DNA of 64,000 nucleotides from NCBI RefSeq assembly GCF_000208745.1, contig NC_030856.1, positions 8,935,285-8,999,284 on the forward strand. Reading direction: 5' to 3'. The notes under the pieces were generated by a model, which saw nothing but the letters and a program-made list of their open reading frames with translations, did no database searches and was not told where the DNA came from. A program made the position numbers and the translations under genes. Positions 24,961 through 37,279 of the stretch are shown here, piece after piece. The DNA is from Theobroma cacao (Eukaryota > Streptophyta > Magnoliopsida > Malvales > Malvaceae). Positions within the stretch are counted from its first letter, which is position 1. Every line of letters starts with the position of its first letter.

Positions 24961-25399
24961 TTTCTACTGCCCTAAATGGTAGATCTCTTATTATTCTTTG
25001 TATGATTTGATTTAGATTTTTCCTATTTTTTTTTAAATTAAAGCAAAAAGTTTCATGGCAAGAGCAAACTGGGCAATGGGCATTGAAGTGACATAGTCCT
25101 AATAATTGGAGAAAACTTAATGTAAATAAACAGGCATGGAAGATGTAATAAGGTTGGAGTTTTACTTTTCAAATGAGCAATTCTTGAGCTAACAGTGGAT
25201 TTTACGTACAAGATCAATTTGTTATTGTTTTTTCACTTCCTCAGGTTTATTTTAAATTTGAGTTGCAATTTTAAGATTATATTTGAAATTTGATTAAAAA
25301 GAAATCAATTGTTAACAATAAAAGAATATTTATAAAATATTCATTAGATTATTCCTTTACTTTCCTCCATGTGTTTTACTGTTAATTTTATTTATTATT

Positions 25400-25944
25400 T
25401 TTAAACCAAATTAAGAGTCTTTTTTTTTTTTTTGAAATGCAAACGAAATTAGGTGTCTAGTGTTAATATTACACCAGTTCAACAAAATTCAACTAGGATG
25501 GGAAACACCCAAAACCTCTATTTAAGGGCTTGGAAGCCCTTGTTTCCAATGTTTGAAGAAATCTGAAAAATGGTACAAAATTAACCAATGGGTTATTGGC
25601 TTTCAGATTTAGACAAGTGAACTTAGAGTAACGTATGTGAGACTTCGGATACTCTTCAACTTTGAGCCAATTAGATATTTCACAGCCAAATAGATTCTCA
25701 TGAGCTTAATTTTCAATGCCTCAAAAGATCTTTTTTGTTGCTTAAAAGAGAAAAACACCATAGTTGAGGTCTAGCAATTGATCCCATAAGTACATGCTTC
25801 ATTGAGAGTTTGAGACATGGCCCCTAAGCTTGTATTTGAAGTGTATTGCACTATGAACGCTAGATTTTGATTAACATTTACATGATGAACAATGAATGTG
25901 ATTATTGATTGGGTGGTTTAACATATAACCTGATGGTTTTAGCA
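25400..25944 (-). other. 3' flank of P450 copy 1, shared with copies 2 and 3
   Basis: From about 25405 to the stop codon, this flank aligns with 29440-29947 and 33690-34196 (shared text such as aacattacaccag-type and gaacgctagattttgattaa). It marks the outer edge of the duplicated P450 unit. 24960-25400 has no recognisable gene. Confidence 0.6.
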
Positions 25945-28832
25945 CTAGAGTTTATGTAAAATTATGTGAGCACCATGCTGTGGACGTAGAGTGATGAAGG
26001 TGCAGGGAGAGTGAGCATAAGAAGGGGAAAGCTCGAACCAGAATTGTCTTAGGATCATTGCAAGCGCCATTTTTGCTTCCATCATAGCAAAGTTCTGTCC
26101 AATGCAGATTCGAGGACCCCATCCGAAAGGGAAATATATGACTTGACTCTTTGTTGCTTTCGAAACCCCTTCCGAGAACCTGTCAGGATTGAACTCATGT
26201 GCATCATCGCCCCAAAGTTCTTGATCATGGTGAATCAGCAGCACTGGCAGCGTAATTTCTGCGCCAGCTGGTAACAACAATTTTCCCAGTTTCGTATCTT
26301 TCCGAACGGAGCGCCCTAGTGCAACGCCTGCAGGGTACAGCCTAAGAACCTCGTACAAGATCATTGTTACCTGTGGCATTGAATTAATTAAAGTAAATAT
26401 AGAAAAGTGTGCTCTTAATTTGGTCCATTACAATTGGAGAACAGGACTTACGACTTTCAGACGGTTCAAGCCATCAGAATCTGGTTTACTGTCACCAAAA
26501 ACTTGCAAAACCTCTTCTCTTGCCTTAGTCTGCCAATGTGGATGCCTTGCTAACAAAATCATTGTCCAAACCAGCAAAACGGAGGTGGTCTCTTGGCCAG
26601 CAAAGTAAAACAGCTTACACTCCTCAATCACATCTTCAATACTCATTCCCATGTTCTTGTGATCCCCATGTTCTTGAATTTCTCTAATGTTGGATTCTAC
26701 AAGTATGCCTAACAAGTCATCATTACTGACTTCACTCGCCTTAGTTGCCTCCTCTCTTTTCTTTATCATTCCCTTGAGTGAGTCTTTTATATCTTTGGCA
26801 ATCACCTTCATCTTCCTGTTTGTCTTAGTTGGTAAATACCTAATAAGACAAATGTAAAATATAGCTTTTAGCACATAAAGAAGAAAACCCTTGAACAAAA
26901 TGGATTGAACTGTGAAAAATAACAAATTTTACCTCCACCCCGGAATGTAAGCTGACTGTACCACTTGCATTGTAAGATTGGTTTGATCCTCTAGTAGTTG
27001 GAAAATTTGTCTACCTTCTTCGAAGCTGCTTCCAAATGCTGCTCGGGAAATCACATCTCTTGTCAATTTTACGAGGTAAGGCCACACATCTAACTCACTA
27101 GACCCCTCTAAGAAAACCAGCTTCTCCCATTTGCTGATCATCTCAATACAACTTTGATAGAATGCAGGCAACATGTTCTGTAATGATTTCCACATCAGTA
27201 TAAGATTACCGTAATTGGTACTATTTTTGAACAATTAATACATGTATATACTAAGTACTCATTAACACAGTAAGCAAATTTGGGATGAAATAAGTTAATT
27301 TTGGTGCAGGAAGCCATAAATTTTTCTTGATGTTTCTCCATTATTACTGCATTTTCTAGGTGTTCCATAAAGGCTTCCTCACCTGCCACAACACTCAAAA
27401 CAAACCAAGGAAGGAATACCCAGTGCTACTCTTACTCAGTTGCAATAATTACCTCACCCAGGATAATTAAAGGATGCATATTGATAAAGAAATCAAAAGT
27501 GGAAAGAGAACCTGCCTTCAACTTATCTTGATGAAATGCAGGGTTGATGATCTTTCTATGCTTAGCCCACTCCTCTCCATCGAGGTTTACAAGTCCACTT
27601 ACAAGTAAGCTGACAAGAGGGTTGGTATGCGGCTTCTGAAAGTCATTGAATTTGGTAAATATCTCTCTTATTTCTTCAGGTTCCATGATGGTCACCCTTG
27701 GAATCGGACCAACCCAAGAAAAAGAATTCTTGCCTGCATTTTCCCCAGATTTCATATCAAAGCATTGGGAATTAAAATTTTAATTCAAAGATTAATTTAA
27801 TGCTTTCAGTGTGTTTAATTACTCAATTTTGAATATTCCTTTAATAAAATGGTAGGTTGTTGGAATCTACCTCATGTACTTAACCAATATTTTATAATTC
27901 TTGTATTTGAATACTTATGTTATCCATTAAACTTTTCAATGCCATTAAAACAGTAATAAAAATTTATTCAATAATCATTTTTGATAATGTACAGAAAGAA
28001 GAAGAATTGAACAATTATTAACCCAAACATGTCATCATACCCAACTTCAGCAAAATGGCTTGTGGGCTCCAATGGTCTTTTGGCTTATCCGTCACTTTCA
28101 TGTATTTTTTAGTTTTTCTCCCATTTGCCATTTCAATATTAAAATACTCCGGGAAAAAAATTGGCTTAAATTACTCATACTAAACTTGAATTATGTTGTT
28201 CAGAAAAGATTTTCCTATATTTTTTGATCTAAATTTAAACATTTTCTTTCTGATAGTATTTCTTTCAATTAATCACTGTTTTCACTGAATAAAACTTCGC
28301 ATGTTCAACAATCACAGTAATTGACACATATCATTAAAATAATCATCGATTAAATGGATTCATTTAATTATGTATCAAAAAATTGATACAAAATTAAATA
28401 CATGTTAAAACTGAACGGACTAAAACCATTTTTCATGTTACTAAGATGGAACAAAACACTAAAAATTTTGTAATAAAATCATAATTTGATCCAAAAAGAC
28501 AACATTCAAACTATTAAGGGATGAAAGAAGACCATTTCCAATTTAGGCATACCATAATTCTTGACAGTTTGATGAAGGAAAGGACCAACATATTGCGTAA
28601 TATCATCACCGAGGGGCATAGGTTGGGATCTTGCTTGTCTGCTCATGGCGAAGCTCTCTTTGATATCTCCAGACAAAAACCTGTAAGAATTGCCTGTAAG
28701 ACCCTGTTGCCTCAGGCACCTTTCCAGCCTCTTTGGCTTCACCCACACCCAGTCTACGATTCTCCATCCCCATATCAATATCCCAACAACAAGGAAAGAA
28801 AGCGAAATTCCAATTACAGGGGGCACCTCCAT
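25945..28832 (-). CDS. Cytochrome P450, CYP72A-like, copy 1 (intact)
   Basis: Exons 5' to 3' on the - strand: 28832-28553, 27733-27516, 27177-26933, 26839-26452 and 26370-25945, giving 518 aa, the normal length. CYP72A enzymes are ER-anchored monooxygenases, known members acting on terpenoids, gibberellins or iridoids; the substrate here is unknown. Visible are the N-terminal anchor (residues 7-22), AGQETT of the I helix (328-333), EVLR (ExxR, 384-387), PDRF (439-442) and the heme loop [10 protein letters not shown] (459-468, ligand Cys466). No stop or frameshift. Keeping frame at the exon 2/3 join requires donor AAG/GCAGGT, a GC-AG intron; the nearby GT would shift the frame. The other introns are GT-AG. 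The call as CYP72A rests on overall wording ([39 protein letters not shown]). Confidence 0.88.
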
Positions 28833-29002
28833 TTTTCTTTGCTGAGAAAATGGTGTCTGAAGAGTAAGTGGGTTGTTTACGGAAGAGTAGACAAAGACTG
28901 AGGTTGGTTTATGGGGTAAAAAGCTTGTGCAATGGGCAAAGACAAATGGTTGATGTTACAGCTGATAAGAGGTTCCTGGTGTCAAGGCAGGCGACGTGTA
29001 CC
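28833..29002 (-). promoter_or_regulatory. Conserved upstream block of P450 copy 1
   Basis: About 170 bp directly upstream of the ATG is conserved before copies 1, 2, 3 and, less well, 5. It ends in gacgtgtacc (28993-29002), containing an ACGT core as in G-box/ABRE-type elements. Copies 1 and 2 are identical here. Regulatory function is inferred from conservation and position only. Confidence 0.4.
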
Positions 29003-29947
29003 TAAATATGACGATTTNTAATAAATTTTAAAATTAATAATAATAAAAATAATTATAATAAAACAAAAAAAAATAATATCAAATATAATGAAATTTAATA
29101 TAAATCACATATGCAAAATTTATTATCATATAATATGATAAAATACATCATTAACATCTAACTTTCAAATACTAATAATATAAAAAATCATTCATAATTT
29201 TTAATCGTAATAATTACATTATTACATTTATAAAATTAAAAAAACTTATTAAAATAATTATTTAAAATTATTTATATAAAGACTAAAATAATCTTTAATA
29301 ATTATTTTTAATAAGTTAATAAACGTGTTACATATACACATTTAAATACGATAACACGATTAAAAAAATATATTTAAATGTGTTTGTCGTGTCTGACACG
29401 TTAAGACAAAATTCAAACCAAATTAAGAGTTTTTTTTTTGAAATTCAAACCAAATTAAGAGTCTAGTGTTAACATTACACCAGCAACAAAATTCAACTAG
29501 GATGGGAAACACCCAAAACCTCTATTTAGGGGTTTGAAAGCCCTTGTTTCCAGTGTTTGAAGAAATCTGAAAAATGGTACAAAATTAACCAATGGTTTAT
29601 TGGTTTTCAGATTTAGACAAGTGAACTTAGAGTAACTTATGTGAGACTTCGGATACTCTTGAACCTTGAGCCAATTAGATATTTCACAGACAGATTGGTT
29701 CTCCTGAGTTTAATTTTCAATGTCTCAAAAGATCTTTTTTGTTGCTTAAAAGAGAAAGCACCATAGTTGAGGTCTAGCAATTCATCCCATAAGTACATGC
29801 TTCATTGAGAGTTTGAGACTTGGCCCCTACGCTTGTATTTGAATTGTGTTACACTATGAACGCTAGATTTTGATTAACATTTACATGATGAACGATGAAC
29901 GTGATTATTGATTGGGTTGTTTAACATATAACCTGATGGTTTTACCA
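29003..29947. repeat. Spacer between P450 copies 1 and 2, with an unresolved base
   Basis: Contains an N at 29018. From about 29030 it aligns with 33290-34196, but lacks roughly 250-270 bp present after the corresponding point in the next spacer (33020-33290). Very AT-rich, with a block at 29310-29420 rich in acacg/cgtgt words. The 3' part (from about 29440) is P450 3' flank. No gene. Confidence 0.6.
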
Positions 29948-32836
29948 CTAGAGTTTATGTAAAATTATGTGAGCACCATGCTGTGGACGTAGAGTGATGT
30001 TGGTGCAGGGAGAGTGAGCATAGGAAGGGGAAAGCTCGAACCAGAATTGTCTGAGGATCATTGCAAGCGCCATTTTTGCTTCCATCAGAGCAAAGTTCTG
30101 TCCAATGCAGATTCTAGGACCCCATCCAAAAGGGAAATATATGACTTGACTCTTTGTTGCTTTCGAAACCCCTTCCGAGAACCTGTCAGGATTGAACTCA
30201 TGTGCATCATCGCCCCAAAGTTCTTGATCATGGTGAATCAGCAGCACTGGCAGCGTAATTTCTGCGCCAGCTGGTAACAACAATTTTCCCAGTCTCGTAT
30301 CTTTCGGAACGGAGCGCCCTAGTGCAACGACTGCCGGGTACAGCCTAAGAACCTCGTGCAAGATCATTGTTACCTGTGGCATTGAATCAATTAAAGTAAA
30401 TATAGAAAAATGTGCTCTTAATTTGGTCCATTATAATCGGAGAACAGGACTTACGACTTTCAGACGGTTCAAGCCATCAGAATCTGGTTTACTGTCACCA
30501 AAAACTTCCAAAACCTCTTCTCTTGCCTTAGTCTGCCAATGTGGATGCCTTGCCAACAAAATCATTGTCCAAACCAGCAAAACGGAGGTGGTCTCTTGGC
30601 CAGCAAAGTAAAACAGCTTGCACTCCTCAATCACATCTTCAATGCTCATTCCCATGTTCTTGTGATCCCCTTGTTCTTGAATTTCTCTAATGTTGGATTC
30701 TACAAGTATGCCTAACAAGTCATCATTACTGACTTCACTCGCCTTAGTTGCCTCCTCTCTTTTCTTTATCATTCCCTTCAGTGAGTCTTTTATATCTTTG
30801 GCAATCACCTTCATCTTCCTGTTTGTCTTAGTTGGTAGATACCTAATAAGACAAATGTAAAATATAGCTTTTAGCACATAAAGAAGAAAATCCTTGACCA
30901 AAATGGATTGAACTGTGAAAAATAACAAATTTTACCTCCATCCCGGAATGTAAGCTGACTGTACCACTTGCATTGTAAGACTGGTTTGATCCTCTAGTAG
31001 TTGGAAAATTCGTCTACCTTCTTCGTAGCTGCTTCCAAATGCTGCTCGGGAAATCACATCTCTTGTCAATTTTACGAGGTAAGGCCACACATCTAACTCA
31101 CTAGACCCCTCTAAGAAAACCAGCTTCTCCCATTTGCTGATCATCTCAATACAACTTTGATAGAAAGCTGGCAACATGTTCTGTAATGATTTCCACATCA
31201 GGATAAGATTACTGTCATTGGTACTATTTTTGAACAATTAATACATGTATATACTAAGTACTCATTAACACCGTAAGCAAATTTGGGATGAAATAAGTTA
31301 ATTTTGGTGCAGGGAGCCATAAATTTTCCTCGATGTTTCTCCATTATTACTGCATTTTCCAGGTGTTCCCATAAAGGCTTCCTCACCAGCCACAACACTC
31401 AAAACAAACCAAGGAAGGAATACCCAGTGCTACTCTGACTCAGTTGCAATAATTACCTCACCCAGGATAATTAAAGGATGCATATTGATAAAGAAATCAA
31501 AAGTGGAAATAGAACATGCCTTCAACTTATCTTGATGAAATGCAGGGTTGATGATCTTTCTATGCTTAGCCCACTCCTCTCCATCGAGGTTTACAAGTCC
31601 ACTTACAAGTAAGGTGACAAGAGGGTTGCTATGCGGCTTCTGAAAGTCATTGAATTTGGTAAATATCTCTCTTATTTCTTCAGGTTCCATGATGGTCACC
31701 CTTGGAATCGGACCAACCCAAGAAAAAGAACTCTTGCCTGCATTTTCCCCAGATTTCATATCAAAGCATTGGGAATTAAAATTTTAATTCAAAGATTAAT
31801 TAAATGCTTTCAGTGTGTTTAATTACTCAATTTTGAATATTCCTTTAATAAAATGTTAGGTTGTTGGAATCTGCCTCATGTACTTAACCAATATTTTATA
31901 ATTCTTGTATTTGAATACTTATGTTATCCATTAAACTTTTCAATGCCATTAAAACAGTAATAAAAATTTATTCAATAATCATTTTTGATAATGTACAGAA
32001 AGAAGAAGAATTGAACAATTATTAACCCAAACATGTCATCATACCCAACTTCAGCAAAATGGCTTGTGGGCTCCAATGGACTTTTGGCTTATCCGTCACT
32101 TTCATGTATTTTTTAGTTTTTCTCCCATTTGCCATTTCAATATTAAAATACTCCGGGAAAAAAATTGGCTTAAATTACTCATACTAAACTTGAATTATGT
32201 TGTTCAGAAAAGATTTTCCTATATTTTTTGATCTAAATTTAAACATTTTCTTTCTGATAGTATTTCTTTCAATTAATCACTGTTTTCACTGAATAAAACT
32301 TCGCATGTTCAACAATCACAGTAATTGACACATATCATTAAAATAATCATCGATTAAATGGATTCATTTAATTATGTATCAAAAAATTGATACAAAATTA
32401 AATACATGTTAAAACTGAACGGACTAAAACCATTTTTCATGTTACTAAGATGGAACAAAACACTAAAAATTTTGTAATAAAATCATAATTTGATCCAAAA
32501 AGACAACATTCAAACTATTAAGGGATGAAAGAAGACCATTTCCAATTTAGGCATACCATAATTCTTGACAGTTTGATGAAGGAAAGGACCAACATATTGC
32601 GTAATATCATCACCGAGGGGCATAGGTTGGGATCTTGCTTGTCTGCTCATGGCGAAGCTCTCTTTGATATCTCCAGACAAAAACCTGTAAGAATTGCCTG
32701 TAAGACCCTGTTGCCTCAGGCACCTTTCCAGCCTCTTTGGCTTCACCCACACCCAGTCTACGATTCTCCATCCCCATATCAATATCCCAACAACAAGGAA
32801 AGAAAGCGAAATTCCAATTACAGGGGGCACCTCCAT
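29948..32836 (-). CDS. Cytochrome P450, CYP72A-like, copy 2 (intact, recombinant)
   Basis: Exons 5' to 3': 32836-32557, 31737-31520, 31180-30936, 30842-30455 and 30373-29948, 518 aa, no stop or frameshift. All motifs of copy 1 are kept ([24 protein letters not shown]). Exon 1 and the upstream block are identical to copy 1, while exons 2-5 are identical in protein to copy 3. The change of affiliation occurs in intron 1 at about 31877-31910. The exon 2 donor is AAG/GCATGT, a GC-AG intron like its neighbours. This is the youngest copy and the only one combining the copy 3 body with an undamaged exon 1. Substrate unknown. Confidence 0.88.
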
Positions 32837-33006
32837 TTTTCTTTGCTGAGAAAATGGTGTCTGAAGAGTAAGTGGGTTGTTTACGGAAGAGTAGACAAAG
32901 ACTGAGGTTGGTTTATGGGGTAAAAAGCTTGTGCAATGGGCAAAGACAAATGGTTGATGTTACAGCTGATAAGAGGTTCCTGGTGTCAAGGCAGGCGACG
33001 TGTACC
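32837..33006 (-). promoter_or_regulatory. Conserved upstream block of P450 copy 2
   Basis: Same as the copy 1 block at an offset of 4,004 bp, including gacgtgtacc (32997-33006). The next bases (taaatatgacgattt) are also shared with copy 1 but not with copies 3 and 5, which continue atgtc. Confidence 0.4.
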
Positions 33007-34196
33007 TAAATATGACGATTTATGTTTTCGTATCGTAAACGTATCAAACACGATTAGACACGAAATATATTAAAATTAAATATAAATATGATATATTTAA
33101 TATTCGTATTTTAAATTTAAAATATATACACATATACGTTTAATAAACGTATAACATGACACGACACGATTAACACATTTATTAAACGTGTCAATTTATA
33201 ACACGATACGATTAATAATACGTTTAACATAATTATATAAAAATATTTAAAATTAAATATAATTTTATTATTTAAATTTAAAATCTATAATTATAAAAAT
33301 AATTATAATAAAACAAAAAAAAATAATATCAAATATAATGAAATTTAATATAAATCACATATGCAAAATTTATTATCATATAATATGATAAAATACATCA
33401 TTAACATCTAACTTTCAAATACTAATAATATAAAAAATCATTCATAATTTTTAATCATAATAATTACATTATTACATTTATAAAATTAAAAAAACTTATT
33501 AAAATAATTATTTAAAATTATTTATATAAAACTAAAATAATCTTTAATAATTATTTTTAATAAGTTAATAAACGTGTTACATATACACATTTAAATACGA
33601 TAACACGATTAAAAAAATATATTTAAATGTGTTTGTCGTGTCTGACACGTTAAGACAAAATTCAAACCAAATTAAGAGTTTTTTTTTTGAAATTCAAACC
33701 AAATTAAGAGTCTAGTGTTAACATTACACCAGCAACAAAATTCAACTAGGATGGGAAACACCCAAAACCTCTATTTAGGGGTTTGAAAGCCCTTGTTTCC
33801 AGTGTTTGAAGAAATCTGAAAAATGGTACAAAATTAACCAATGGTTTATTGGTTTTCAGATTTAGACAAGTGAACTTAGAGTAACTTATGTGAGACTTCG
33901 GATACTCTTGAACCTTGAGCCAATTAGATATTTCACAGACAGATTGGTTCTCCTGAGTTTAATTTTCAATGTCTCAAAAGATCTTTTTTGTTGCTTAAAA
34001 GAGAAAGCACCATAGTTGAGGTCTAGCAATTCATCCCATAAGTACATGCTTCATTGAGAGTTTGAGACTTGGCCCCTACGCTTGTATTTGAATTGTGTTA
34101 CACTATGAACGCTAGATTTTGATTAACATTTACATGATGAACGATGAACGTGATTATTGATTGGGTTGTTTAACATATAACCTGATGGTTTTACCA
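33007..34196. repeat. Spacer between P450 copies 2 and 3
   Basis: 33020-33290 is rich in words such as cacgattagacacg, acacgacacgatt and aaacgtgtcaa, typical of a small AT-rich plant repeat. 33290-33690 is AT-rich low complexity. 33690-34196 is the P450 3' flank. It holds about 250-270 bp absent from the first spacer, where an N is found. Confidence 0.6.
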
Positions 34197-37104
34197 CTAG
34201 AGTTTATGTAAAATTATGTGAGCACCATGCTGTGGACGTAGAGTGATGTTGGTGCAGGGAGAGTGAGCATAGGAAGGGGAAAGCTCGAACCAGAATTGTC
34301 TGAGGATCATTGCAAGCGCCATTTTTGCTTCCATCAGAGCAAAGTTCTGTCCAATGCAGATTCTAGGACCCCATCCAAAAGGGAAATATATGACTTGACT
34401 CTTTGTTGCTTTCGAAACCCCTTCCGAGAACCTGTCAGGATTGAACTCATGTGCATCATCGCCCCAAAGTTCTTGATCATGGTGAATCAGCAGCACTGGC
34501 AGCGTAATTTCTGCGCCAGCTGGTAACAACAATTTTCCCAGTCTCGTATCTTTCGGAACGGAGCGCCCTAGTGCAACGACTGCCGGGTACAGCCTAAGAA
34601 CCTCGTGCAAGATCATTGTTACCTGTGGCATTGAATCAATTAAAGTAAATATAGAAAAATGTGCTCTTAATTTGGTCCATTATAATCGGAGAACAGGACT
34701 TACGACTTTCAGACGGTTCAAGCCATCAGAATCTGGTTTACTGTCACCAAAAACTTCCAAAACCTCTTCTCTTGCCTTAGTCTGCCAATGTGGATGCCTT
34801 GCCAACAAAATCATTGTCCAAACCAGCAAAACGGAGGTGGTCTCTTGGCCAGCAAAGTAAAACAGCTTGCACTCCTCAATCACATCTTCAATGCTCATTC
34901 CCATGTTCTTGTGATCCCCTTGTTCTTGAATTTCTCTAATGTTGGATTCTACAAGTATGCCTAACAAGTCATCATTACTGACTTCACTCGCCTTAGTTGC
35001 CTCCTCTCTTTTCTTTATCATTCCCTTCAGTGAGTCTTTTATATCTTTGGCAATCACCTTCATCTTCCTGTTTGTCTTAGTTGGTAGATACCTAATAAGA
35101 CAAATGTAAAATATAGCTTTTAGCACATAAAGAAGAAAATCCTTGACCAAAATGGATTGAACTGTGAAAAATAACAAATTTTACCTCCATCCCGGAATGT
35201 AAGCTGACTGTACCACTTGCATTGTAAGACTGGTTTGATCCTCTAGTAGTTGGAAAATTCGTCTACCTTCTTCGTAGCTGCTTCCAAATGCTGCTCGGGA
35301 AATCACATCTCTTGTCAATTTTACGAGGTAAGGCCACACATCTAACTCACTAGACCCCTCTAAGAAAACCAGCTTCTCCCATTTGCTGATCATCTCAATA
35401 CAACTTTGATAGAAAGCTGGCAACATGTTCTGTAATGATTTCCACATCAGGATAAGATTACTGTCATTGGTACTATTTTTGAACAATTAATACATGTATA
35501 TACTAAGTACTCATTAACACCGTAAGCAAATTTGGGATGAAATAAGTTAATTTTGGTGCAGGGAGCCATAAATTTTCCTCGATGTTTCTCCATTATTACT
35601 GCATTTTCCAGGTGTTCCCATAAAGGCTTCCTCACCAGCCACAACACTCAAAACAAACCAAGGAAGGAATACCCAGTGCTACTCTTACTCAGTTGCAATA
35701 ATTACCTCACCCAGGATAATTAAAGGATGCATATTGATAAAGAAATCAAAAGTGGAAATAGAACATGCCTTCAACTTATCTTGATGAAATGCAGGGTTGA
35801 TGATCTTTCTATGCTTAGCCCACTCCTCTCCATCGAGGTTTACAAGTCCACTTACAAGTAAGGTGACAAGAGGGTTGCTATGCGGCTTCTGAAAGTCATT
35901 GAATTTGGTAAATATCTCTCTTATTTCTTCAGGTTCCATGATGGTCACCCTTGGAATCGGACCAACCCAAGAAAAAGAACTCTTGCCTGCATTTTCCCCA
36001 GATTTCATATCAAAGCATTGGGAATTAAAATTTTAATTCAAAGATTAATTAAATGCTTTCAGTGTGTTTAATTACTCAATTTTGAATATTCCTTTAATAA
36101 AATGTTAGGTTGTTGGAATCTGCCTCATGTACTTAACCAATATTTTATAATTATTGTATTTGACTGCTTATGTTATCCATTAATGTTTTCAATGCCATTA
36201 AAACAGTAATAAAAATTTATTCAATAATCATTTTTGATAATATACAGAAAGAAGAAGAATTGAACAATTATTAACCCAAACATGTCATCATACCCAACTT
36301 CAGCAAAATGGCTTGTGGGCTCCAATGGTCTTTTGGCTTATCCGTCACTTTCATGTATTTTTTAGTTTTTCTCCCATTTGCCATTTCAATATTAAAATAC
36401 TCTGGGAAAAAAATTGGCTTAAATTACTCATACTAAACTTGAATTATGTTGTTCAGAAAAGATTTTCCTATATTTTTTTATCTAAATTTAAACATTTTCT
36501 TTCTGATAGTATTTCTTTCAATTAATCACTGTTTAGGCTGAATAAAACTTCCTATGCTCAACGATCACAGTAATCGACACATATAATTAAAATAATCATC
36601 GATTAAATGGATTCATTTAATTATGTATCAAAAAATTGAAACAAAATTAAATACATGTCAAAACTGAACGGACTAAAACCATTTTTCATGTTACTAAGAT
36701 GGAACAAAACACTAAAAATTTTGTAATAAAATGATAATTTGATCCAAAAAAACAACATTCAAACTATTAAGAGATTAAAACGAGATTTAGTAGATGAAAG
36801 AAGATCATTCCAATTTAGGCATACCAGAATTCTTGACAGTTTGATGAAGGAAAGGACCAACTTATTGCGTAATATCATCACTGAGGGGCATAGGTTTGGA
36901 TCTTGCTTGTCTGCTCATGGCGAAGCTCTCTTTGATATCTCCAGACAAAAACCTGTAAGAATTGCCTGTAAGACCCTGTTTCCTCAGGCACCTTTCCAGC
37001 CTCTTTGGCCTCATCCACACCCAGTCTAAGATTCTCCATCCCCATACCAATATCCCAACAACAAGGAAAGAAAGTGAAATTCCAATTACAGGGGGAACCT
37101 CCAT
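34197..37104 (-). pseudogene. Cytochrome P450, CYP72A-like, copy 3 (nonsense codon in exon 1)
   Basis: Exons 5' to 3': 37104-36825, 35986-35769, 35429-35185, 35091-34704 and 34622-34197, the same structure as copies 1 and 2. Codon 81, TAT (Tyr) in copies 1, 2 and 5, is TAA here (36864-36862), ending the protein before any catalytic element. Tyr93 is also changed to Ser at the end of exon 1. The remaining exons encode the same protein as copy 2 with all motifs intact, so the damage is recent. Translation restart further down would lose the membrane anchor. The exon 2 donor is GC, as in copies 1 and 2. A sequencing error at the one base would reverse this call. Confidence 0.85.
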
Positions 37105-37275
37105 GTTTCTTTGCTGAGAAAATGGTGTCTGAAGAGTTTGTGGGTTGTTTACGAAAGAGTAGACAAAGACTGAGGTAGGTTTATGGGGTAAAAAGCTTGT
37201 GCAACGGGCAAAGACAAATGGTTGATGTTACAGCTGATAAGAAGTTACTGGTGTCCAGGCAGGCGACGTGTACCA
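37105..37275 (-). promoter_or_regulatory. Conserved upstream block of P450 copy 3
   Basis: Aligns with the blocks before copies 1 and 2, with gacgtgtacc at 37265-37274. Beyond it the sequence (atgtctgtctagga) resembles the region upstream of copy 5 (atgtccttctaaaa), so this is probably the ancestral upstream sequence. Confidence 0.4.
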
Positions 37276-37279
37276 TGTC

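Noticed and set aside
27195..27398. Alternative P450 exon between exons 2 and 3 (also at 31198 and 35447)
   Set aside because: Joining exon 2 directly to 27177 gives the normal family alignment (DKLK then NMLPAF); the frame is intron sequence and differs in frame between copies.
28521..28901. 126-codon + strand frame opposite exon 1 of P450 copies 1 and 2
   Set aside because: It is antisense to a well-supported exon, its preservation follows from the two copies being identical, and it has no domain.
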